The translations under genes were made by a program, and so were the position numbers. A DNA stretch of 13,079 nt. Source: Thioalkalivibrio sp. Lineage in GTDB: Bacteria > Pseudomonadota > Gammaproteobacteria > SpSt-1174. The stretch lies in NCBI GenBank assembly GCA_011046015.1, contig DSBO01000184.1, forward strand, positions 1-13,079. Direction: 5' to 3'. The notes below the pieces were generated by a model that saw only the letters and a list, made by a program, of their open reading frames with translations, did not search any database and was not told the origin of the DNA. Shown one piece after another: positions 8,804 through 13,079 of this stretch (position 1 is the first letter of the stretch; each line of letters starts with the position of its first letter).

Positions 8804-9576
8804 ATTCGTTCATTGGCGAAGGGGTCGGGCATCGCCAGCAGGGCGTCGATCTCCGCCACCAGCTGTGCAAGCAGCGCCTCGGCCTGTTGGCCCCGCGACG
8901 GCTCGCGCCGCAGCAGGGTCTCCAGGCGCGCTGCCATATCCCGCAACCGGTCCGCGCGGCAATGACTGGCCGCACCGTGAATCTTGTGCACCAGCGCGAC
9001 GAGCTGATCGGCCTCGAGCGCGGGGTCGTCCAGCTCTCGGCGTTTCGTCCGCAAGTCATCGCGCAGCATCGCGAACAGCTCGGCGGCGAGCGCGCGCTTG
9101 CCGCCGGCGGTGTCGAGGGCGGCCGGCAGGTTATAGCGACAGGTGTCGTCGAGGTCGGGCGTGTCGCTGGATATGCCGCTCGTCCCCGGGCCGCTAATGG
9201 CCTCGCTCACCGCATCGCTCAGGCGGCTCGCGGAGAGCGGCTTGTTGAGCATGCCGACGAAGCCGGCCGCCAGCACCGCATCGCAGGTCGCGAGGTCGCG
9301 ACTGGCGGTGAAGGCGATCAGCGGCGGGGCGCCGTCCAGCCGGCGAATGGCGCGGGCGGCGGCATAGCCGTCCACTTCGGGCATGTGCAGGTCGAGGATG
9401 ACGCAGTCATAGGGCTCGGCCGTGGCCCGCGAGACGGCGGCGGCGCCGTCGGTGACGGTGTCGCAGTGGGCGCCGAGGTTGGCGGCCAGTGCGGCCAGCA
9501 GCTTGCGGTTCACGCTGTTGTCGTCGGCGACCAGCAGCCTGAGGCCGCGCAGCGGTTGGTTGTCGGGTGTTTCCAT
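8794..9576 (-). CDS. Stand-alone receiver-HPt phosphorelay protein (BarA/GacS C-terminus-like)
   Basis: This 260-residue protein has two phosphorelay domains and no kinase. The receiver (about 12-128) has the acidic pair D18/D19, phospho-acceptor D62 in VILDLHMPEVDG, T90 in AFTAS and K112 in NKPLS. A short linker (about 129-145) leads to a histidine phosphotransfer domain (about 150-250) with phospho-His H197 in LVHKIHGAASHC. That HPt motif resembles BarA/GacS hybrid kinases, and the place beside cysM and rlmD is where barA/gacS is often found. The gene has its own ATG with AGGGA seven bases upstream, and only 133 bases separate it from cysM, so no sensor-kinase part is hidden there. It may be a trimmed descendant of a BarA-type kinase acting as a phosphate shuttle or sink. 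The partner kinase and regulator are not in the window. Confidence 0.9.
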   Translation of the reverse strand: METPDNQPLRGLRLLVADDNSVNRKLLAALAANLGAHCDTVTDGAAAVSRATAEPYDCVILDLHMPEVDGYAAARAIRRLDGAPPLIAFTASRDLATCDAVLAAGFVGMLNKPLSASRLSDAVSEAISGPGTSGISSDTPDLDDTCRYNLPAALDTAGGKRALAAELFAMLRDDLRTKRRELDDPALEADQLVALVHKIHGAASHCRADRLRDMAARLETLLRREPSRGQQAEALLAQLVAEIDALLAMPDPFANERIQS

Positions 9577-9632
9577 GCGTCCGTCCCTGAATCAGGTAAA
9601 GCGTGCCGGGCGCAGGCCGCGCCACTGCCGCC

Positions 9633-9638
9633 AGTATA
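9633..9638 (-). promoter_or_regulatory. possible -10 element for the receiver-HPt gene
   Basis: Read on the minus strand the bases are TATACT, five of six matches to the -10 consensus, in the divergent region between the receiver-HPt gene and cysM. Transcription would start about 50 bases before the ATG at 9576. I see no good -35 at 16-18 bases, so the call is weak. Confidence 0.25.
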
Positions 9639-9680
9639 GTAAGGTTCGCCCCGTGACTGTATTCGACGCGCCGTTTTCCC

Positions 9681-9686
9681 TAGAAT
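9681..9686 (+). promoter_or_regulatory. possible -10 element for cysM
   Basis: TAGAAT lies 23 bases before the cysM ATG and matches five of six consensus -10 bases. The bases at the expected -35 distance (CTGTAT, 9657-9662) match poorly, so an activator may be needed or the call may be wrong. The adjacent AGGAG at 9700-9704 is a convincing ribosome site. Confidence 0.3.
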
Positions 9687-9709
9687 CGGTGCATGCTTCA
9701 GGAGCGAAC

Positions 9710-10606
9710 ATGACTGTCGATTATCCCACCATCGAGGCCTTCGTCGGCAACACGCCGCTGGTGCGCCTGCAACGCCTCAACCCCAACCCCTCCAACGTCA
9801 TCCTGGCCAAGCTCGAGGGCAACAACCCGGCGGGCTCGGTGAAGGACCGCCCGGCGCTCAACATGATCCGGCGCGCCGAGGAGCGCGGTGAGATCCGCCC
9901 GGGCGACACCCTGATCGAGGCCACCAGCGGCAACACCGGCATCGCGCTGGCTATGGCGGCCGCCATCAAGGGCTATCGCATGGTGCTCATCATGCCGGAC
10001 AACATGAGCGCCGAGCGCCGCGCCTCGATGAAGGCCTATGGCGCCGAGATCATCCTCGTGTCGCGCGAGGAGGGCATGGAGGGCGCGCGCGATCTCGCCC
10101 AGGCCATGCAGGCCGAGGGCAGGGGCCGCGTGCTCGACCAGTTCGCCAACCCGGACAACCCGCTGGCCCATTACGAGGGCACCGGCCCCGAGATCTGGCG
10201 CGACACCCGGGGCGCGGTCACGCACTTCGTCAGCGCCATGGGCACCACCGGTACCATCATGGGCGTGTCGCAGTACCTCAAGGAACAGAATCCGGGCGTG
10301 CAGATCGTCGGCGTGCAGCCCACCGAGGGCTCGAGCATCCCGGGCATCCGCCGCTGGCCGGAGGAATACCTGCCGCGCATCTTCGATGCCGCGCGCGTGG
10401 ACCGGCAGATCGATGTCGCCCAGGCCGATGCCGAGGCGACCATGCGCGCGCTGGCGGCACAGGAGGGCATCTTCTGCGGCGTGTCCTCCGGCGGGGCGGT
10501 GAGTGCCGCGCTGCGCCTGAGCGCGGAGGTGGAGGGCGCGACCATCGTCGCCATCATCTGCGACCGCGGCGACCGCTACATCTCCACGGGGGTGTTCCCG
10601 GCATGA
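9710..10606 (+). CDS. cysM: Cysteine synthase B (O-acetylserine sulfhydrylase)
   Basis: CysM makes cysteine from O-acetylserine with sulfide or thiosulfate, using pyridoxal phosphate. The 298-residue protein shows the PLP-lysine motif NNPAGSVKDRPA (K45), the substrate loop EATSGNTGIA and the phosphate-binding GTTGTIMG. FVGNTPLVRLQRL opens the fold. The CysM-type basic RRWPEEYLPRIF lies in the active-site entrance region, which favours CysM over CysK. The frame is open upstream to 9422, but the ATG at 9710 is preceded by AGGAG with 5-base spacing and gives the normal N-terminus. Its TGA overlaps the next gene's ATG (ATGA), so the two are coupled. Its PLP cofactor depends on the pdxJ product encoded in the same window. 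Confidence 0.96.
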   Translation: MTVDYPTIEAFVGNTPLVRLQRLNPNPSNVILAKLEGNNPAGSVKDRPALNMIRRAEERGEIRPGDTLIEATSGNTGIALAMAAAIKGYRMVLIMPDNMSAERRASMKAYGAEIILVSREEGMEGARDLAQAMQAEGRGRVLDQFANPDNPLAHYEGTGPEIWRDTRGAVTHFVSAMGTTGTIMGVSQYLKEQNPGVQIVGVQPTEGSSIPGIRRWPEEYLPRIFDAARVDRQIDVAQADAEATMRALAAQEGIFCGVSSGGAVSAALRLSAEVEGATIVAIICDRGDRYISTGVFPA

Positions 10607-11388
10607 TGAACGTGATGGTGTTCGACATCGAGACCATACCGGACGTCGCCGCCGCCCGCCGGCTCAACGACTTCGACGGCCTCAACGACGCCGAGGTCGC
10701 CGAGGCCCTGTTCGCCCTGCGCCGCCTCAAGACCGGCTCCGACTTCCTGCCGCACTACCTGCACCGCATCTGCGCCATCTCCGTGGTGTTCCGCTCGCGC
10801 GACACCTTCAAGGTGTGGTCGCTCGGCGAGCTCGAATCCGACGAAAAGGAACTCGTTCAGCGCTTCTTCGACGGCATCGACCGCTACACGCCCACCCTGG
10901 TGTCCTGGAACGGCGGCGGCTTCGACCTGCCGGTGCTGCACTACCGCGCCCTCAAGCACGCCATCGCCGCGCCGCGCTACTGGGAGATCGGCCAGGAGGA
11001 CCAGAGCTTTCGCTACAACAACTACCTCTCGCGCTTCCACTGGCGCCACATCGACCTGATGGACGCGCTCTCCGGCTACCAGGCGCGCGCCGTCGCGCCG
11101 CTGGACCAGATCGCCACCATGCTCGGCTTCCCCGGCAAGATGGGCATGAGCGGGGCGAAGGTGTGGGATCACTACCAGCAGGGCGACCTCAAGGGCATCC
11201 GCGACTACTGCGAGACGGACGTGCTCAACACCTATCTCGTCTATCTGCGCTTCGAGCTCATGCGCGGCAATCTCACGCCCGAGGGCTACGCCACCGAATG
11301 CCAGGTGGTACGCGATGCGCTGGCCGGCGCGGAGGAATCCCACCTGCGCGAGTTCCTCGCCACCTGGCAGGCCGGCGAGGCGCAATAG
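10603..11388 (+). CDS. Predicted DEDDy-type 3'-5' exonuclease (PolB-like)
   Basis: This 261-residue protein belongs to the predicted 3'-5' exonuclease group related to the proofreading domain of family-B polymerases. ExoI is FDIET with D8 and E10. ExoII is SWNGGGFDLPVL with D108. ExoIII is YCETDVLNTY with Y202 and D206, the Y-x3-D spacing of DEDDy enzymes. These are the acidic residues that bind two metals. No polymerase or other domain is attached. The ATG at 10603 overlaps the cysM stop and a second ATG at 10606 is also possible. The rlmD start follows one base after its stop, so cysM, this gene and rlmD look like one coupled unit. Whether the substrate is DNA or RNA is not known; RNA trimming would fit the rRNA-modifying neighbour, but that is a guess. 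Confidence 0.9.
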   Translation: MMNVMVFDIETIPDVAAARRLNDFDGLNDAEVAEALFALRRLKTGSDFLPHYLHRICAISVVFRSRDTFKVWSLGELESDEKELVQRFFDGIDRYTPTLVSWNGGGFDLPVLHYRALKHAIAAPRYWEIGQEDQSFRYNNYLSRFHWRHIDLMDALSGYQARAVAPLDQIATMLGFPGKMGMSGAKVWDHYQQGDLKGIRDYCETDVLNTYLVYLRFELMRGNLTPEGYATECQVVRDALAGAEESHLREFLATWQAGEAQ

Positions 11389-11389
11389 C

Positions 11390-12715
11390 ATGGCCCGCCG
11401 ACGCAGAAAGCCGCCGGCCACGCCCGTCGAGGCCGTGATCGAATCGCTGGCCCAGGACGGGCGCGGCGTCACCCACATCGACGGCAAGGCCGTGTTCGTC
11501 GACGGCGCCCTGGCCGGCGAGCGCGTGCGCTTCATCTACACCCACCAGGCCCGACGCCACGACGAGGGGCGGGTGGAGACCGTGCTCGAGGCCTCGCCAG
11601 ACCGCGTCACGCCGCACTGCGCGCACTTCGGCGTGTGCGGCGCCTGCAGCCTGCAGCACCTCGACCCGGTGGCGCAGATCGCGGCCAAGCAGCAGTCCAT
11701 GCTCGATGCCCTCAAACACATCGGTGGCGTGCAGCCGGAGCACATCCTTGCCCCGCTCACGGCCGATCCCTGGGGCTACCGGCGCAAGGCGCGCCTGGGC
11801 GTGCGCTACGTGCGCAAGATGGGCAAGGTGCTGGTCGGTTTTCGCGAAAAGCGGGCGAATCGTCTGGCAGAGCTCGAGCGCTGCGCCGTGCTGCACCCGA
11901 GCGTGGGCGAGCGCCTGCCGGATCTCGCCGCGCTCATCGAGGGCATGGCCGCGCGCGAACAGATCGCGCAGATCGAGGTCGCCGTCGGCGACAACGCCAC
12001 CCAGCTCGTCTTCCGCCACCTGGTTGAGCTCGACGCGGCCGACCGCGAGCGCCTGATCGATTTTGCCAAGGCCACCGGCTTTTTCATCAGCCTCCAGTCC
12101 GGTGGCCCCGAGACCGTCACACCGCTGTATCCAAAGGCCCAGCCGCTCTACTACGAACACCCGGTCTACGACGTGCGCGTCGACTTCCAGGCCCTGGACT
12201 TCACCCAGGTCAACGCCGGCATCAACCGCAAGATGGTGCCCTGGGCCCTGGAACTGCTGGACGTACAGCCCGAGGACGTGGTGCTAGACCTCTTCGCGGG
12301 CCTGGGCAACTTCACCCTGCCGCTCGCCCGCCGGGCCAAGCAGGTAGTGGGCGTGGAGGGCGACGAGGTCATGGTCGCCCGCGCCAAGGCCAACGCGCTC
12401 GCCAACGGCATCGAAAACACCGCCTATCACGCCGCCGACCTCATGGGCGACATGACCGGCGCCCCCTGGCTCAAGCAGGCCTACGACAAGATCCTCCTCG
12501 ACCCCCCGCGCCTCGGCGCCCAGGAAGTCATCGCCCACATCGGCAAACTCGGCGCAAGGCGCATCGTCTACGTCTCCTGCCACCCGGGCACGCTTGCCCG
12601 CGACGCCGGCCTGCTGGTCAAGGAACACGGCTACCGCCTGGTGAGCGCCGGCGTCATGGACATGTTCCCGCACACCGCGCACGTGGAGTCGATCGCGTTG
12701 TTCGAGAAGGACTAG
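11390..12715 (+). CDS. rlmD: 23S rRNA (uracil-1939-C5)-methyltransferase RlmD
   Basis: RlmD (RumA) methylates U1939 of 23S rRNA using S-adenosylmethionine. The 441-residue protein has a basic start (MARRRRK) and a TRAM domain at about 12-68. Four iron-sulfur cysteines follow: C77, C83 and C86 in CAHFGVCGACS, and C165 in ELERC. The methyltransferase domain has the SAM motif DLFAGLGNFTLPLA (300-313), DPPR (371-374), nucleophile C397 in YVSCHPGTLARD and the catalytic-base region HVESIALF with E433. The nucleophile motif reads SCHPGT instead of the E. coli-type SCNPAT, which I regard as lineage variation. The frame is open further upstream, but the ATG at 11390, one base after the exonuclease stop with GCGAGG upstream, gives the family start. 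relA, a common next gene, does not follow. Confidence 0.96.
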   Translation: MARRRRKPPATPVEAVIESLAQDGRGVTHIDGKAVFVDGALAGERVRFIYTHQARRHDEGRVETVLEASPDRVTPHCAHFGVCGACSLQHLDPVAQIAAKQQSMLDALKHIGGVQPEHILAPLTADPWGYRRKARLGVRYVRKMGKVLVGFREKRANRLAELERCAVLHPSVGERLPDLAALIEGMAAREQIAQIEVAVGDNATQLVFRHLVELDAADRERLIDFAKATGFFISLQSGGPETVTPLYPKAQPLYYEHPVYDVRVDFQALDFTQVNAGINRKMVPWALELLDVQPEDVVLDLFAGLGNFTLPLARRAKQVVGVEGDEVMVARAKANALANGIENTAYHAADLMGDMTGAPWLKQAYDKILLDPPRLGAQEVIAHIGKLGARRIVYVSCHPGTLARDAGLLVKEHGYRLVSAGVMDMFPHTAHVESIALFEKD

Positions 12716-12724
12716 GCAGGATTT

Positions 12725-12762
12725 GCCACAGAGGGCACAGAGAAGGCGAGGTTTCGTAGGAG
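12725..12762. repeat. composite intergenic repeat, copy 1 (two CACAGAG units plus tail)
   Basis: Two CACAGAG units (12727-12733, 12736-12742) spaced by two bases are followed by a 20-base tail, AAGGCGAGGTTTCGTAGGAG (12743-12762). A second copy of the composite lies at 12918-12964, with 17 of 20 tail bases identical. The tail merges into the GTAGG end of the foldback that follows. No open frame of interest overlaps it. Confidence 0.8.
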
Positions 12763-12847
12763 CGCTGCAAGGCGCGATCAAGGGTGGCAGCCAGGCCCGA
12801 CATGGCCATCACAGCTTGCACCCAGAGCGCCTAAACGCCGCACCTAC
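12756..12847. repeat. REPIN-like imperfect inverted repeat (foldback)
   Basis: A left arm starting GTAGGAGCG (12756) and a right arm ending CGCACCTAC (12847) form an imperfect inverted repeat of about 92 bases. Inside it, GGCGC (12771-12775) pairs with GCGCC (12827-12831), and GGGTG (12782-12786) pairs with CACCC (12819-12823). The GTAGGAGCG start resembles bacterial REP sequences that occur as inverted pairs (REPINs). It probably folds into a long hairpin in DNA or RNA and may also stop transcription after rlmD. Family membership is recognised by eye. Confidence 0.65.
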
Positions 12848-12872
12848 ACATAATCAGCACCACGACCCATAG

Positions 12873-12889
12873 GGCGGCCCATGGCCGCC
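12873..12889. repeat. short perfect hairpin GGCGGCC-cat-GGCCGCC
   Basis: A perfect 7-bp inverted repeat with a 3-base loop lies about 160 bases after rlmD. It has no following T-run, so it is not a typical intrinsic terminator. It may be a degenerate REP-type hairpin. Confidence 0.6.
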
Positions 12890-12917
12890 GCGCCGGCGTT
12901 CAGGTAAAGACCAATGC

Positions 12918-12964
12918 GCCACAGTGGGCACAGAGTTCACAGAGAAGGCAAGGACTCGTAGGAG
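12918..12964. repeat. composite intergenic repeat, copy 2 (three CACAGAG-like units plus tail)
   Basis: Units at 12920-12926 (CACAGTG), 12929-12935 and 12938-12944 (both CACAGAG) are spaced by two bases, one more unit than copy 1. The tail AAGGCAAGGACTCGTAGGAG (12945-12964) follows. After GTAGGAG the similarity to copy 1 stops, and the transposase stop codon lies only three bases further on. Confidence 0.8.
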
Positions 12965-13079
12965 ATTCTATGTCGCAAGGCAAAGTTTTCTTGGCACATA
13001 GTCGGATCCATTTTTGAGGATGGCGAAGGCGATACGGGCGAGCTTGCGGGCGAGGATGGTGAGGGCCTGGGTGCTTTTC
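12965..13079 (-). mobile_element. right part of an IS110-family-like insertion sequence, cut by window end
   Basis: The stretch after the second composite repeat is nearly all transposase 3' coding sequence. The element end is placed at 12965 because repeat similarity breaks there. The true terminus, the family subgroup and the rest of the element lie outside what can be seen. Confidence 0.5.
12968..13079 (-). CDS. IS110-family-like transposase, C-terminal fragment (partial)
   Basis: Reading the minus strand from the window edge gives 36 residues and a TAG at 12970-12968. The fragment contains ALTILARKLARIAFAI followed by KNGSDYVPRKLCLAT. The helix of repeated small and basic residues before a short tail resembles the C-terminus of IS110-family transposases (DEDD/RuvC-like recombinases that lack ordinary inverted repeats and use a bridge RNA). 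The start and the catalytic domains are beyond the window, so it is unknown whether the gene is intact. The fragment is short, so the family call is tentative. Confidence 0.6.
   Translation of the reverse strand, partial: KSTQALTILARKLARIAFAILKNGSDYVPRKLCLAT

Noticed and set aside
9422..9709. N-terminal extension of cysM by 96 codons
   Set aside because: It overlaps the start of the receiver-HPt gene and the divergent intergenic region, and lacks family similarity. AGGAG sits just before the ATG at 9710.
11315..11389. 25-codon N-terminal extension of rlmD
   Set aside because: It overlaps the exonuclease 3' end in another frame. The family N-terminus begins at MARRRRK (11390).
12390..12405. 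RlmD motif variant SCHPGT as a loss of function
   Set aside because: The nucleophile cysteine, DPPR, the catalytic Glu region and all four cluster cysteines are present. The variation is outside the essential residues.
12873..12889. Perfect GC hairpin as intrinsic terminator of rlmD
   Set aside because: There is no T-run after it and it is about 160 bases from the rlmD stop.
12725..12964. CACAGAG repeats as a CRISPR array
   Set aside because: The units are 7 bases with 2-base gaps and there are only two or three of them, with no spacers of CRISPR size.

Overview
The window is a chromosomal housekeeping segment from a GC-rich gammaproteobacterium, probably from or near the Chromatiales/Ectothiorhodospiraceae. 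The gene order supports this: an rseC-mucD tail of the sigma-E/envelope-stress cluster runs into lepA-lepB-DUF4845-rnc-era-recO-pdxJ-acpS, followed by the cysM and rlmD block. The genus cannot be fixed from the sequence alone.

Positions 1-8803 (+ strand) form one tightly packed block. It begins with the last bases of what is probably rseB, then rseC and a DegQ/MucD-type periplasmic serine protease. A small CxxC glutaredoxin-like protein follows, then the elongation factor LepA (EF4) and signal peptidase I. A small membrane-anchored DUF4845 protein precedes RNase III, Era, RecO, PdxJ and AcpS. Gaps are mostly under 60 bases, and rnc/era and pdxJ/acpS overlap at start/stop codons, so much of this is probably co-transcribed. 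The shared theme is envelope quality control, protein export and translation/ribosome maturation, with repair (RecO) and cofactor supply (PdxJ for PLP, AcpS for acyl carrier protein).

At 8794-9576 (- strand) a 260-residue receiver-HPt phosphorelay protein lies convergent to acpS and overlaps its 3' end by 10 bases. It looks like the C-terminal half of a BarA/GacS hybrid kinase and sits where that kinase is often found, beside cysM and rlmD. It has its own start and Shine-Dalgarno sequence but no kinase part. A 133-base divergent region then leads into cysM, a predicted DEDDy 3'-5' exonuclease and rlmD (23S rRNA m5U1939 methyltransferase), which are translationally coupled on the + strand.

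From 12716 to the end the character changes. About 250 non-coding bases hold two copies of a composite repeat (iterated CACAGAG units followed by a TCGTAGGAG tail), a roughly 92-base REPIN-like foldback and a short perfect hairpin. The 3' end of an IS110-family-like transposase (- strand) then runs off the window. The second composite repeat stops exactly where the transposase end begins, which suggests the element inserted into a REP-type repeat. relA, the usual next gene after rlmD in many relatives, is not present.

I did not find a convincing novel multi-gene system. The items most worth a second look are the stand-alone receiver-HPt protein at the barA locus, the duplicated N-terminal membrane module in LepB, and the repeat/IS junction at the right end.
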